A stretch of 64,000 bases of DNA from Achromobacter piechaudii NBRC 102461 (GCF_001571245.1 NZ_BCTK01000006.1:930001-994000); one strand, 5' to 3'; positions 37,274-46,422 are shown, numbered from the stretch's first letter. Notes: generated by a model not told the origin, from the sequence alone. Numbers and translations are program-made.

Positions 37274-38451
37274 TAGGGCACGCGGTCGCCGTCGTTGACC
37301 AGCACGTCGGCGGGCAGCCGCGCCAGGCCCGTAGCCCAAGGCATTGAGCTGATCACGCCCGAGCCTTGATGGCCGTAAGGCACAAGTTCGGCGCTGCCGT
37401 GGTCCGCCACGCGGCGCTGCACCCGCAGGAATTCCTCTCGGCCGTCCTGGCGCGGATGTTCCGTGCGCAGCGGCAGCAGGCTGACGGGCGGGAAAATCTC
37501 TTCGCGGCCCTGCATGCGCCGCACCAGCGGCGAGACCAGCATGGCGAATACGGCGTAGGCCGATACCGGGTTGCCCGGCAGGCTGACCACGGGCTTGCCG
37601 CCGATCTGCGCCAGCGCCACCGGCTTGCCCGGTTTCATGCGGACCTTCCAGAGCGCCAGCTCGCCGCCCAGTGTGGCCAGCGCGGGCTTGACCAGATCGC
37701 GTTCGCCCACGGACACGCCGCCCACGCTCAACACCAGATCGCAATCGGCCAGCAGCGTCTTGAACGCGGCGAGCAGGTCTGCTTCGGTATCGCGCGCGTG
37801 CAGCACGTGCACGGGCACGGCGCCCAGGCCGCGCGCCAATGCCGCAAGCATGGGGCCGTTCGAGTTGTAGATCTGCTCGGGCGCGCGCGGCGAGCCGGGC
37901 GGCACGAGTTCATCGCCGGTGGTCAGGATGCCCACGCGCAACTGGCTCACCACCGGCACGGTGGCAAGCCCCTGCGAGGCCAGCAGCGCCACGTGCGCGG
38001 CTTGCAGCAGGGCGCCGGCGGACAGCAGCGGCGCGCCGGCCATCGTGTCCTCGCCTCGGCGGCGGATGTGCTGGCCGGGGGCGGGCGCGCGCGAGATCTC
38101 GACGTGGTTGTCGGCCTCGACCGTGTCTTCCTGCATGACGACGGTGTCGGCGCCTTCGGGAATCAGGCTGCCGGTGAACAGGCGGATGGCGTGGCCGGGC
38201 TTGAGCGGTTCGGGCACATCGCCCGCGTAGCAGCGTTGCTGGATGGGCAGGCGCGCGCCGGCGCTCCAGTCGGCCACGCGCAGCGCATAGCCGTCCATGG
38301 CGCTGTTGTCGGCGGGCGGGATGTCTACCGTGGCTTGCAGGTCGGTCGCCAGCACCCGGCCGGCGGCCTCGGTCAGGCCGACGTCTTCGCGGCGTTGCAG
38401 CGGCCCCGCCGCGTTGGCCAACAGGGTCTGGGCGTGATCAAAATCCAGCAT
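37246..38451 (-). CDS. moeA: Molybdopterin molybdenumtransferase MoeA
   Basis: Inserts molybdate into adenylated molybdopterin. 401 residues. Motifs: DNSAMDGYALR and RLFTGSLIPEGADTVVMQEDT in the N-terminal half, GILTTGDELVPPG and DLVLSVGGVSVGERDLV with PGKPVALA and SLPGNPVSAYAVFAML in the MoCF domain. It is the last gene of a minus-strand moaC-moaD-moaE-moaB-moeA run and follows moaB by 3 bases. The 3' end converges with mobA. Confidence 0.96.
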   Translation of the reverse strand: MLDFDHAQTLLANAAGPLQRREDVGLTEAAGRVLATDLQATVDIPPADNSAMDGYALRVADWSAGARLPIQQRCYAGDVPEPLKPGHAIRLFTGSLIPEGADTVVMQEDTVEADNHVEISRAPAPGQHIRRRGEDTMAGAPLLSAGALLQAAHVALLASQGLATVPVVSQLRVGILTTGDELVPPGSPRAPEQIYNSNGPMLAALARGLGAVPVHVLHARDTEADLLAAFKTLLADCDLVLSVGGVSVGERDLVKPALATLGGELALWKVRMKPGKPVALAQIGGKPVVSLPGNPVSAYAVFAMLVSPLVRRMQGREEIFPPVSLLPLRTEHPRQDGREEFLRVQRRVADHGSAELVPYGHQGSGVISSMPWATGLARLPADVLVNDGDRVPYYDLRHWLA

Positions 38452-38454
38452 GGG

Positions 38455-38976
38455 TCAGTGGTCTTCTTTCAGAGGCTTGAAATGCGAGGCGAAATTGCAG
38501 GGGCGATGCGCGCTGTCGAGCTGTTCGCGCAGGATCTGCGCCCAGGCGGTCTCGCAGGCGTTGTTCGAGCCCGGCAGGCAGAAGATCAGCGTCTGGTTGG
38601 CCGAGCCCGCGAACGCGCGCGACTGGATGGTCGAGCTGCCGATCTCGGTGTAGGAGATTTGCCGGAACAGTTCGCCAAAGCCGGGGATTTCACGGTCCAG
38701 CAGCGGCAGGATGGCCGCTGGCGTGTGATCGCGGTGCGAGAAGCCCGTGCCGCCGGTGGTCAGGATGATCTGCACTTCGGGGTCGGCGATCCAGTCGCTG
38801 ATGATGCGGCGGATCTGGTAGATGTCGTCGCGGACGATGTCGCGGCGCACGCATTGGTGGCCGGCATGCGCCAGATTGTGTGCGAGCAGATTGCCGGAGG
38901 TGTCGTCACCCGCGCTGCGGGTGTCGCTGATCGTCAGCACGGCGCAGGCCAGCGAGACGGGAATGGGTTCGCTCAT
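38455..38976 (-). CDS. moaB: Molybdenum cofactor biosynthesis protein B
   Basis: A 173-residue MoaB/MogA-type protein, which adenylates molybdopterin before metal insertion. Landmarks: ACAVLTISDTRSAGDDTSG, IILTTGGTGFSHRDHTPAAI and FCLPGSNNACETAW. The start overlaps moaE by 4 bases (ATGA) and the stop is 3 bases from moeA, so the adenylation and insertion steps are co-expressed. Confidence 0.95.
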   Translation of the reverse strand: MSEPIPVSLACAVLTISDTRSAGDDTSGNLLAHNLAHAGHQCVRRDIVRDDIYQIRRIISDWIADPEVQIILTTGGTGFSHRDHTPAAILPLLDREIPGFGELFRQISYTEIGSSTIQSRAFAGSANQTLIFCLPGSNNACETAWAQILREQLDSAHRPCNFASHFKPLKEDH

Positions 38977-39455
38977 GGGCGTTCCTTCGTGGGGGCGGTG
39001 TCTTCGTCCCAGGCGTCGGTGCGGTCCTGGTCGGCCTGGCGCTGTTCAACCCAGAAGCTGTTGCCACCGGCCAGCGTTTCGCGCTTCCAGAACGGCGCGC
39101 GGGTCTTGAGTGCATCGATGATGTATTCGCAGCCGCGAAACGCATCGCCGCGATGGGCGCTGGCCGCCGCCACGAATACGATCTGCGCGTTGCGCGACAG
39201 CGCGCCGACCCGATGCACGATGACCGTGCCGTCCAGCTTCCAGCGCTGGCGGGCGGTATCGGCGATGGCTTCGAGCTCGCGCTCGCACATGCCCGGGTAG
39301 TGTTCAAGATAGAGCGTGTCGGTGGGCGAGTCGGGCGCGTAGTCGCGCACATAGCCCACGAACGTGACGATGCCGCCCACGCCGGACCCGGCGTTCTCGC
39401 GTAGCGCGGCCGTCAGCGCGGCGGCGTCGAAATCGGCTTCCTGGACGCTGATCAT
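38973..39455 (-). CDS. moaE: Molybdopterin synthase catalytic subunit
   Basis: Large subunit of molybdopterin synthase, which transfers sulfur from MoaD thiocarboxylate to precursor Z. 160 residues from ATG 39455, which follows a GGAGG site; the upstream in-frame Met would run into moaD. Family motifs GVGGIVTFVGYVRDYA, LYLEHYPGM and VIVHRVGALSRNAQIVFVAAAS are clear. It follows moaD by 7 bases. Confidence 0.95.
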   Translation of the reverse strand: MISVQEADFDAAALTAALRENAGSGVGGIVTFVGYVRDYAPDSPTDTLYLEHYPGMCERELEAIADTARQRWKLDGTVIVHRVGALSRNAQIVFVAAASAHRGDAFRGCEYIIDALKTRAPFWKRETLAGGNSFWVEQRQADQDRTDAWDEDTAPTKERP

Positions 39456-39462
39456 GATGGGT

Positions 39463-39714
39463 TCAACCTCCGGTGACGGGTTCGAACACGGCGACTTCAT
39501 CGCCCGGCCGGATCGTCGCCGTCGGCTTGGAATGGGTTTGGTTGATGGCCAGTTTCAGGCGGCTGGCCGGCGCCAGCTGCGGGTAGCGTTCACCCAGCGC
39601 GGCCAGCAGTTCGGCGCCCGTGGAGGGGGCGTTCAGCGGCCAGTCTTCGGCGCGCTTGCCGACCAGTTCCGCCACGCGGGCGAAGTACAGCAGATTAATC
39701 GTTGCGCCATTCAC
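39463..39714 (-). CDS. moaD: Molybdopterin synthase sulfur carrier subunit
   Basis: An 83-residue ubiquitin-fold sulfur carrier ending in the essential Gly-Gly (FEPVTGG). INLLYFARVAELVGKRAE opens the fold. The start overlaps the 3' end of moaC by 20 bases, so translation is coupled. It is the partner of MoaE, encoded next. Confidence 0.94.
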   Translation of the reverse strand: MNGATINLLYFARVAELVGKRAEDWPLNAPSTGAELLAALGERYPQLAPASRLKLAINQTHSKPTATIRPGDEVAVFEPVTGG

Positions 39715-40183
39715 CGCTTTTTCCTCCGGCCTTGTATTTAAGGCGAACTTGTTCGACCACGATGCCCTTGTCGGCGGCCTTGCACATGTCGTAGATGGTC
39801 AGGGCGGCCACGCTGCACGCCATCATGGCTTCCATTTCGACACCCGTCTTGTAGCTGGTGCGGCAGGTGGCCTGGATGTCGATGCGGTGCGCGGCGTCGT
39901 CCAGCGAAAAGTCGACGCCGACGAACGCCAGCGGCAGGCTGTGGCAAAGCGGAATCAGTTCCGCGCAGCGCTTGGCGGCCAGCACGGCGGCCACGCGGGC
40001 GGTGTTGAGCACTTCGCCCTTGCCCTGGCCCGGCTGCGTCAACAGGCCGTAGGCCACGGCGTTCATGCGCACGCTGGCCACCGCGATGGCCACGCGTTCC
40101 GTGTCCGTCTTGGCGATGACGTCGACCATGCGTACCTGGCCGGCTTCATCCAGGTGGCTCAGGGTGGGGGTGGATGATGGCAT
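39695..40183 (-). CDS. moaC: Cyclic pyranopterin monophosphate synthase
   Basis: Converts 3',8-cyclo-GTP to cyclic pyranopterin monophosphate. 162 residues from ATG 40183. Motifs RMVDVIAKTDTERVAIA, GEVLNTARVAAVLAAKRCAE, LIPLCHSLPL, TGVEMEAMMACSVAALTIYDMCK and VVEQVRLKYKAGGKSG are all standard. It is the first gene of the minus-strand moaC-D-E-B-moeA run; 136 bases separate it from the divergent DUF748 gene. A much longer in-frame extension upstream is antisense to that gene and rejected. Confidence 0.96.
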   Translation of the reverse strand: MPSSTPTLSHLDEAGQVRMVDVIAKTDTERVAIAVASVRMNAVAYGLLTQPGQGKGEVLNTARVAAVLAAKRCAELIPLCHSLPLAFVGVDFSLDDAAHRIDIQATCRTSYKTGVEMEAMMACSVAALTIYDMCKAADKGIVVEQVRLKYKAGGKSGEWRND

Positions 40184-40319
40184 TGGGAATCGGGATCGAG
40201 AATTGTTAATGTTTGAAAAGTGCGGTCCCGGCAGGCCGGGCGGGCCACGGTTCCGCCTATGATAGACGAGCGCTAACCAGGGCGCGATAATCGCCATCAA
40301 CTCGTACAGGAGACTCGCG

Positions 40320-43300
40320 ATGCCCTTGCGGCGCCCCAAGCTTCGGTTCACCCGGCGCGCCGGCAAAATCCTACTGGGCATCGTCGCGGTCGCGTTGATC
40401 CTGTGCGGCATCGCCGCATGGCAAGTCCCGAGGGTGCTGCACAACGCCCTGACCGATGACGTCGCCAAGCTGATCGGCCGCGATGTTTCTGTCGGCAAGA
40501 TCAGCTTCAATCCGTTCACCCTGACAGTCCGCGCGCGCGATCTGGCCGTGGCCCAACCGGGCTCGCAGACGCCGCTTCTGACGCTGGCCGAACTGGATGT
40601 CAGCGCCGCCTGGAGCTCCCTGTTCTGGTTTGCGCCCGTCGTGGATCGACTGACGCTGCGCCAGCCTACCATCGCCATCGTGCGCGAAGACGTCACGCGC
40701 TTCAATTTCTCTGACATACAGCAACGCGTCGCGCAATTAACCGCCGACCAGCCCGCAGAGCCGCCCAAGCCCGATGCCGGCCTGCCCCGGTTTTCGTTGA
40801 ACAACATGGTCATCGAAGGCGGCGCCATCACGCTGGACGACAAGGTCACCGGGCGCAAGCAAGTGGTGGACGAGCTGGGCCTGGGCGTGCCGTTCATCTC
40901 CACCTTTGGCTATGCCACCGATATCGACGTGCAGCCGCGCCTGCATCTGCGGATCAACGGCAGCCCCTTTGATCTGACCGGCGTGGCGCGGCCGTTCGAC
41001 AAGGTGCCGTCCTCGACCCTGCGCGTGGCGTTCAACGGGCTACAGCTGGAAAAGTGGGCCGACGTGTGGCCCATGCCGCTGCCGTTCAAGCTGAACAGCG
41101 CGCTCTTGGATTCGAATCTGCAAGTGGTGTTCGAGCAGCCCAAGGATGCGCCGCCCAAGATCCGCGTGGTGGGCGATCTGGGGCTGCGCCGTTTCGATCT
41201 CAAGGACAGCGCGGGCGACACGCTCGCCGCCTGGAGCGCGCTGACGGTCACGCGCCTGGAACTGGAGCCGATCGCGCGCCAGGCCTATATCGGCGAGATC
41301 GGCTTGTGGGCGCCCCAGGTGCATGTGCGGCGTTATGCCAATGAGCACCTGAACTGGCAGGACGTGGTCGTCAAGCTGAAGGCGCTGGGTGGCGTCGCCC
41401 CCACCGAGACGCCGGTGGCGGACAAACTCAAGCGCGATATGGGATTGAAGGTTCTGCCGAAGCCGCCGGCCGGCGCGGCCCCTGGCGCTGCACCGGGTAG
41501 TGCTCCTGCTGCGGCGTCTGGCGCTGCTCCCGCGGCTTCACCGGGTAGTGCGCCTGCTGCGGCCTCAGGTGCTGCGCCTGCGGGTGCGCCGGGTAGTGCT
41601 CCTGTTGGGGCGTCTGGTGCTGCGCCTGCCGGTGCGCCAGGTAGTGCTCCTGCTGCGGCCTCTGGTGCTGCGCCTGTGGTTGCGCCGGGCAATGCTCCTG
41701 TTGCGGCCCCTGGCGCTGCCCCTGCTGGTGCGCCTGCGGTTGCGTCGGGTAGCGCTCCTGTTGCGGCTTCTGGCGCACCGGCTGCACCCGCCACCCCGCC
41801 CGCGCCGTCCGAATGGAAGGTGACGCTGGACGCCTTCAACCTGCATGAAGGCGAGCTATACGTAACGGACGCGATCAGCAAGCTGGATTATGTGATGACC
41901 GGCATCGGCGCCACCGTTGAAGGCGTGGAGATTCCCGAGGTCAAGAACCAGCCCGTCGATCTCTGGCTGAACGTGGACAACAGCACCGACGGCGGCTGGA
42001 TCCGCGCCAAGGGGCCGCTGGAACTGGCCCCCCTGTCGCTCGAACTGGACGTGCGCTTGGGCAACATCGCCCTGGCGCCCTTGGCTCCCGCCGTGCGCAG
42101 CGTCGCGCCGATCCTGCTGCAAGACGGACGCCTGGGCGCCACCGCGCAGATTCACGTGCGTGAAAAAGACGGCGCCATCGACGCCTCGGCCACGGCCGTG
42201 CAGGCGGACCTGACGCAATTCAAGGCGCGTGACGAAGCGCAAAAGCCCCCGCTGGATATCGCGCTGCAATCGCTGCACATCACGGCCGACCGCCTGGCGA
42301 TGGGCCCTGGCCAAAGCCGTTTCACGCTGGCTGCGGCGGGCATCCAGGGCAACGGCAAACTGAATTTGGCAGGCACATTCACCCCGCAGCCGCTGACGCT
42401 TGCCTCGTCGGTGGATCTGTCCGACCTGAACGTCGCGCCCTTCGCCGCCTACGCGGCGGGCAGCCTGAACGCCACCGTGCGGGCCATCACGCTGGGCGCG
42501 AAGGGTGACGTGGCGTTTGCCGCCGCCACGGGCAACGCTCCCCTGCGGGTCAACTGGAAGGGCGGCGTCGAAATTACGGGCGTCGATTTGCAAGACCGGG
42601 TCAACAACGACGACTTCCTGAATTGGAAGCGGCTGGCGTTTGCCGGCATGGACGTGTCCGTGGCGGGCGACAAGGTGGGCGCCAAGCTGGGCGACATCGC
42701 GCTTGAGGACTTTTACGGCCGCATTCTGTTGAACGCGCAGGGCCGCCTGAACGTCATGGATCTGATCGCCGCGCCCGGCCAGGCGGGCGGTTCGATCACA
42801 CAGGACACGCAGACGCCGGGCCGCCAGGCCCCCGCCGCTCCGGCTGCAACGAAAGCAGCCGCCAGCGCGGCGATGCCCGACATCGCCGTGAACAGCGTCA
42901 CGCTGTCGCGCGGCCGCATGACGTTTACCGACCGCTTCGTCAAGCCGAACTATGTGGCCGAACTGTCCGCGATCGAAGGCGCGATCACGGCGGTCTCGTC
43001 CACCAACCCGCAGCCCGCCAAGGTCAAGGTCACGGGGCGCGTGTACACCACGGCGCCCTTGTCGATCAGCGGCATCGTGCAGCCATTCGCCAAGTACCTG
43101 ACGCTGGATCTGAAAGCGTCGGCCAAGGGGGTGGATCTGCCGCGCTTCAACACCTATTCGGCCAAGTACGTCGGCTACCCGATCAAGCGCGGCAAGCTGT
43201 CGGTGGACCTGGAATACAAGATCAAGGACCGCGCGTTGCAGGCGTCCAACCACGTCGTGCTGAACCAGCTGACCTTTGGCGACAAGACCAACAGCCCCGA

Positions 43301-44066
43301 CGCGACCAAGCTGCCGGTCCTGCTGGCCGTGGCGCTCTTGAAAGATTCGCGCGGCAACATCGACATCAACCTGCCCATTTCCGGTTCGCTGGACGATCCC
43401 GAGTTCTCGGTGGGCGGCATCGTGGTGCGGGTCTTGCTGAACCTGGTGGTCAAGGCGGTGACGTCGCCTTTCAGCCTGTTGGCCTCGGCTTTCGGCGGCG
43501 GCGAAGAATTGTCCTATGTGGAATTCGCGCCGGGCAGCGCGGTGCTGACCGATGCGTCGATTCAACGGATCGACACGCTGACCAAGGCGTTGACCGAGCG
43601 TCCCGCGCTGAAGATGGACATCAGCGGCCGCGCCGATCCCAAGACCGACCTCGACGGCTTGCGCCAGGCCTGGGTCGAGGCGCGCATCCGCGAAGCCAAG
43701 GCCGCCGCCACCGCGCCGCGCGGCAAAAAGCCCAACCCTGCCGGGGTGCAGGTGTCGGCCGCCGAGCGCGCCAAGTATCTGGAAGCCGTCTACGACGACA
43801 CGGACATCAAGGACAAGCCGCGCAATTTCATCGGCATGTCCAAGTCGGTGCCGGCCGAGCAGATGGAAGCGATGTTGCGCAGCGTGGCGCCGGTGGGCGA
43901 TGAGCAATTGCGCCAATTGGCCGATGCCCGCGCGCAGGCGGTTTATGAGAAGTTGCAAGCCCAGGAAGGACTCGCGGACCGTGTCTTCATCGTCGCGCCG
44001 CAGCTGGATGCGGACGGCATCAAAGACGAGGGGCAACCCTCGCGCGTGGACTTCTCCCTGAAGTGA
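40320..44066 (+). CDS. Giant DUF748/AsmA-family envelope protein
   Basis: A 1248-residue protein. Residues 1-35 are a basic N-terminus and one membrane anchor (LLGIVAVALILCGIAAW), so the bulk is periplasmic. AsmA/TamB-like repeats dominate: FNPFTLTVRARDLAV, VVDRLTLRQPTIAIVREDV, the RMTFTDRFVKPNYVAELSA block typical of DUF748, and INLPISGSLDDPEFSVGG. Near the end an OmpA-like piece appears (YVEFAPGSAVLTDASIQRI). Related proteins are proposed bridges for phospholipid transport between membranes. Between residues 393 and 472 a 16-residue Ala/Gly/Pro repeat interrupts the fold. It is monocistronic, followed by a T-run terminator. Confidence 0.85.
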   Translation: MPLRRPKLRFTRRAGKILLGIVAVALILCGIAAWQVPRVLHNALTDDVAKLIGRDVSVGKISFNPFTLTVRARDLAVAQPGSQTPLLTLAELDVSAAWSSLFWFAPVVDRLTLRQPTIAIVREDVTRFNFSDIQQRVAQLTADQPAEPPKPDAGLPRFSLNNMVIEGGAITLDDKVTGRKQVVDELGLGVPFISTFGYATDIDVQPRLHLRINGSPFDLTGVARPFDKVPSSTLRVAFNGLQLEKWADVWPMPLPFKLNSALLDSNLQVVFEQPKDAPPKIRVVGDLGLRRFDLKDSAGDTLAAWSALTVTRLELEPIARQAYIGEIGLWAPQVHVRRYANEHLNWQDVVVKLKALGGVAPTETPVADKLKRDMGLKVLPKPPAGAAPGAAPGSAPAAASGAAPAASPGSAPAAASGAAPAGAPGSAPVGASGAAPAGAPGSAPAAASGAAPVVAPGNAPVAAPGAAPAGAPAVASGSAPVAASGAPAAPATPPAPSEWKVTLDAFNLHEGELYVTDAISKLDYVMTGIGATVEGVEIPEVKNQPVDLWLNVDNSTDGGWIRAKGPLELAPLSLELDVRLGNIALAPLAPAVRSVAPILLQDGRLGATAQIHVREKDGAIDASATAVQADLTQFKARDEAQKPPLDIALQSLHITADRLAMGPGQSRFTLAAAGIQGNGKLNLAGTFTPQPLTLASSVDLSDLNVAPFAAYAAGSLNATVRAITLGAKGDVAFAAATGNAPLRVNWKGGVEITGVDLQDRVNNDDFLNWKRLAFAGMDVSVAGDKVGAKLGDIALEDFYGRILLNAQGRLNVMDLIAAPGQAGGSITQDTQTPGRQAPAAPAATKAAASAAMPDIAVNSVTLSRGRMTFTDRFVKPNYVAELSAIEGAITAVSSTNPQPAKVKVTGRVYTTAPLSISGIVQPFAKYLTLDLKASAKGVDLPRFNTYSAKYVGYPIKRGKLSVDLEYKIKDRALQASNHVVLNQLTFGDKTNSPDATKLPVLLAVALLKDSRGNIDINLPISGSLDDPEFSVGGIVVRVLLNLVVKAVTSPFSLLASAFGGGEELSYVEFAPGSAVLTDASIQRIDTLTKALTERPALKMDISGRADPKTDLDGLRQAWVEARIREAKAAATAPRGKKPNPAGVQVSAAERAKYLEAVYDDTDIKDKPRNFIGMSKSVPAEQMEAMLRSVAPVGDEQLRQLADARAQAVYEKLQAQEGLADRVFIVAPQLDADGIKDEGQPSRVDFSLK
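41496..41735 (+). repeat. Five tandem 48-bp units inside the DUF748 gene
   Basis: Five consecutive 48-base units, each encoding 16 residues of the form GSAPAAASGAAPAGAP, with point differences (GAS for AAS, VVAP and GNAP in later units). They lie within a longer Ala/Pro/Gly-rich linker (residues about 380-493). Units are in frame, so copy number can change without breaking the protein. Confidence 0.9.
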
Positions 44067-44073
44067 ACCCGGT

Positions 44074-44113
44074 CTGGCCCCAGCCGCGCGACGCGTGCGG
44101 GGCCCGGCTTTTT
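44074..44113 (+). terminator. Rho-independent terminator after the DUF748 gene
   Basis: A GGCCCC (44074-44079) / GGGGCC (44097-44102) stem with an inner CGCG dyad is followed closely by seven T residues (44107-44113). It lies 8-47 bases past the DUF748 stop and just before the ribosome site of the hydrolase gene, which implies a separate transcript for the latter or partial read-through. Confidence 0.6.
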
Positions 44114-44130
44114 TTGCCAGGAGATTCTCG

Positions 44131-45009
44131 ATGAAAGATCAGGACGCGCACTTCGACAGCCTGTTGCCGCCCCTGCGGCTGGATCGGCGAGGCTTCATCG
44201 CCACGACCGTCGCAGCGGGGTTTTCGCTGGCGGCCGGGACTGCCGTGGCGCAAACCGCCATCACCACCGACGCCAAGGGGCTGACGGCGGGCAAGGTGGA
44301 CATCCCCACGGCCGACGGCAAGATGCCGGCGTACCGCGCCGCGCCGGAAGGCAAGAAGAACCTGCCCACGGTGCTCGTCGTGTCCGAGATCTTCGGCGTG
44401 CACGAGTACATCCAGGATGTGTGCCGCAGGCTGGCCCACCTGGGCTACCTGGCCATCGCGCCCGAACTGTTCGCGCGGCAGGGCGATCCGTCCAAGTACA
44501 CCGAAATCCCCAAGTTGCAGGCCGAGATCATCGGCAAGGTGCCCGACGCGCAGGTGCAAGGCGACCTGGACGCCACCGCGAAATGGGCGGCGGCCAATGG
44601 CGGCAATCCGGACCGGCTGGGCATCGTGGGCTTTTGCTGGGGCGGGCGTCAGGTGTGGCTGTACGCGGCCCACAACCCCAAGCTGCGCGCGGGCGCGGCG
44701 TTCTATGGCCAGCTGGCCGGTGAACCCAGCGAGCTCAAGCCCAAGTCGGTGTTGAGCCTGGTCAACGACCTGAAGGCTCCCGTGCTGGGCGCGTACGGCG
44801 GCAAGGATGCCGGCATCCCGCTCAGCGACGTGGACCGCATGCGCATCGAACTGGCCAAGGGGCCGGCCGCGGCCAAGGCGTCAAGGATCGACGTCTACCC
44901 CGACGCGCCGCACGCATTCCATGCGGACTACCGGCCGTCCTATCGCAAGCCCGAGGCCGAGCAGGCCTGGACGCGGATGCTGGACTGGTTCAAGCAGAAC
45001 GGCCTGTAG
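44131..45009 (+). CDS. Dienelactone hydrolase-family protein with Tat signal
   Basis: A 292-residue alpha/beta hydrolase. The start ATG follows CAGGAG. A twin-arginine motif (DRRGFIATTVAAGF, about residues 18-31) and an Ala-rich stretch ending AVAQT predict Tat export. The triad is visible: Cys in IVGFCWGGRQVW, Asp in GGKDAGIPLSD and His in DAPHAFHAD, the order of the DLH family. Classic DLH acts on dienelactones in chloroaromatic breakdown, but exported members have unknown substrates. Confidence 0.87.
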   Translation: MKDQDAHFDSLLPPLRLDRRGFIATTVAAGFSLAAGTAVAQTAITTDAKGLTAGKVDIPTADGKMPAYRAAPEGKKNLPTVLVVSEIFGVHEYIQDVCRRLAHLGYLAIAPELFARQGDPSKYTEIPKLQAEIIGKVPDAQVQGDLDATAKWAAANGGNPDRLGIVGFCWGGRQVWLYAAHNPKLRAGAAFYGQLAGEPSELKPKSVLSLVNDLKAPVLGAYGGKDAGIPLSDVDRMRIELAKGPAAAKASRIDVYPDAPHAFHADYRPSYRKPEAEQAWTRMLDWFKQNGL

Positions 45010-45035
45010 TCAGGGCTCGGGACGACGGGGCGGGC

Positions 45036-45063
45036 AGGCCGGGCGGCACACCGGGCCCGGCCT
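45036..45063. terminator. GC-rich hairpin between convergent genes
   Basis: A 9-bp perfect stem (AGGCCGGGC / GCCCGGCCT) with a 10-base loop lies 27 bases after the hydrolase stop. No T-run follows on either strand, so it is only a possible terminator. The remaining bases to 45195 hold nothing I recognise. Confidence 0.35.
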
Positions 45064-45195
45064 TGCAACGGTCTGCGCGGTAGTTGGATCGGGCTTGCGG
45101 CAAAGGATGCTGCTTGCCCAAGCTTGCACTGGCGTGCGTCGCGCATTCCGGGCACTCGCAGCGTTGTACGTGGCGCGCTACTCGGACGGCCAGGC

Positions 45196-45621
45196 CTATT
45201 GCGCCTCTTCGCCCGGCAGGCCGTCGCTGACCTCGGCCAGCGCGCTCTTCATATCTTCGTAGCTGATCGCGCGCTCGTTCTGGAAACTGCCCAGCACGCC
45301 ACGGCAACCATCGACGCCGGACCGCTTCATATCGTCCATCATCGTCTTGCCTTTGGCCAAGCCCTGCTTGAACAAGGCGTCGTAGGACGCGGCGGAAAAG
45401 CCGTATTCCTTGGCGTACTGAGCAAGGTTCTTCTGCGCCGTCGCCTGATGTTGCGCCAGATCGGGTTCCGACGCTCCGCACGCGCGCGCCGCGCCATTGG
45501 ACGCGCCTGCGGCGACCACGAAGGAATCGTATTGGGCCTGCTCGCTTGCATCCGGCGCGGCCCAGGCCGGGGCGGCGGCGGTGGCCAGGACCCAGGCCAG
45601 GCCAGTCAAGAGCTTGTGCAT
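45196..45621 (-). CDS. Small exported protein of unknown function
   Basis: A 141-residue protein. The start at 45621 follows a CGGAG ribosome site and opens a Sec signal peptide (MHKLLTGLAWVLATAAAPAWA). The mature 120 residues are helical and hydrophilic with two Cys (RACGASE, DGCRGVLGS) that could form a disulfide in the periplasm. I do not recognise the family. It is convergent with the dienelactone hydrolase gene and divergent from the peroxiredoxin gene. Confidence 0.75.
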   Translation of the reverse strand: MHKLLTGLAWVLATAAAPAWAAPDASEQAQYDSFVVAAGASNGAARACGASEPDLAQHQATAQKNLAQYAKEYGFSAASYDALFKQGLAKGKTMMDDMKRSGVDGCRGVLGSFQNERAISYEDMKSALAEVSDGLPGEEAQ

Positions 45622-45859
45622 CGGTGAATCTCCGCTTGATGCCCGGCGGGCCGTCTTGCAGGTCCCGCGGGCGTGGCTCACTCGGGCATTATGGCAAGCA
45701 GCCGTTTCCAGGCCATGTGGGCCGCGTGTGGAGTCGTTTCAGACTGTGCGTGATTTTTTCGCGTCGCTCTGGCGCAGCGGGCAGGGCGCGCACGCACTAT
45801 GATGGAGGGTGTGAGGCGATCCTGCCTCAATGCATTGCCCCACTTTCCCTGGAGATACC

Positions 45860-46363
45860 ATGACGATCAAAGTCGGCGACCGCGTGCCGGAAGGCACCCT
45901 GACCGAATTCATCGAAACCGAAACCGCCGGCTGCTCGCTGGGCCCCAACGCGTTCCAGGTTTCGGACCTGACGCGCGGCAAGACCATCGCGCTGTTCGCC
46001 CTGCCGGGCGCCTTCACCCCCACCTGCTCGGCCAAGCATCTGCCGGGCTACGTGGAACAAGCCGACGCCTTCAAGGCCAAGGGCGTGGACGAAATCTGGT
46101 GCGTGGCCGTCAACGACGCTTTCGTCATGGGCGCCTGGGGCCGCGAGCAAAAGACCGAAGGCCGTGTCCGCATGCTGGCCGATGGCTCGGCGCTGTGGAC
46201 CCGTGAACTGGGTCTGGAACTGGACCTGATCGCACGCGGCATGGGCGTGCGTTCGCAACGCTATTCGGCGCTGATCGTCGACGGCGTGGTCAAGCAGCTG
46301 AACGTGGAAGGTCCTGGCAAGTTCGAAGTCAGCGACGCCGCCACGCTGCTGTCGCAAATCTGA
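45860..46363 (+). CDS. Peroxiredoxin (Prx5/glutaredoxin-type)
   Basis: A 167-residue peroxidase. The ATG at 45860 follows TGGAGA. The peroxidatic Cys lies in PGAFTPTCSAKHLPGYV, the signature of the Prx5/thiol-specific antioxidant group, with the supporting Arg in MGVRSQRYSALIVDG. It reduces H2O2 and alkyl peroxides in the cytoplasm using glutathione/glutaredoxin or thioredoxin. Single gene; a strong hairpin follows 30 bases downstream. Confidence 0.93.
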   Translation: MTIKVGDRVPEGTLTEFIETETAGCSLGPNAFQVSDLTRGKTIALFALPGAFTPTCSAKHLPGYVEQADAFKAKGVDEIWCVAVNDAFVMGAWGREQKTEGRVRMLADGSALWTRELGLELDLIARGMGVRSQRYSALIVDGVVKQLNVEGPGKFEVSDAATLLSQI

Positions 46364-46392
46364 CCTAACGTACTTCCTGTTTTACCGCTCAA

Positions 46393-46422
46393 CGCGGCGG
46401 GCTGCCTGTGCAGCCCGCCGCG
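46393..46422 (+). terminator. 13-bp perfect hairpin between peroxiredoxin and MFS genes
   Basis: CGCGGCGGGCTGC and GCAGCCCGCCGCG pair over 13 bases around a CTGT loop. No T-run follows, but the structure is very stable. The alternative GTG start for the MFS gene (46408) would lie inside the loop, which argues that translation begins after the hairpin. Confidence 0.5.

Noticed and set aside
39695-40903. A 402-residue extended MoaC
   Set aside because: The extra N-terminal 240 residues are antisense to the DUF748 gene; the normal MoaC start is at 40183.
41496-41735. A possible CRISPR array
   Set aside because: The units are contiguous with no spacers and encode an in-frame protein repeat.
41856-44036. 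A 726-codon minus-strand frame opposite the DUF748 gene
   Set aside because: Long but antisense, Arg/Gln/His/Gly-rich, and with no recognisable domain or ribosome site.
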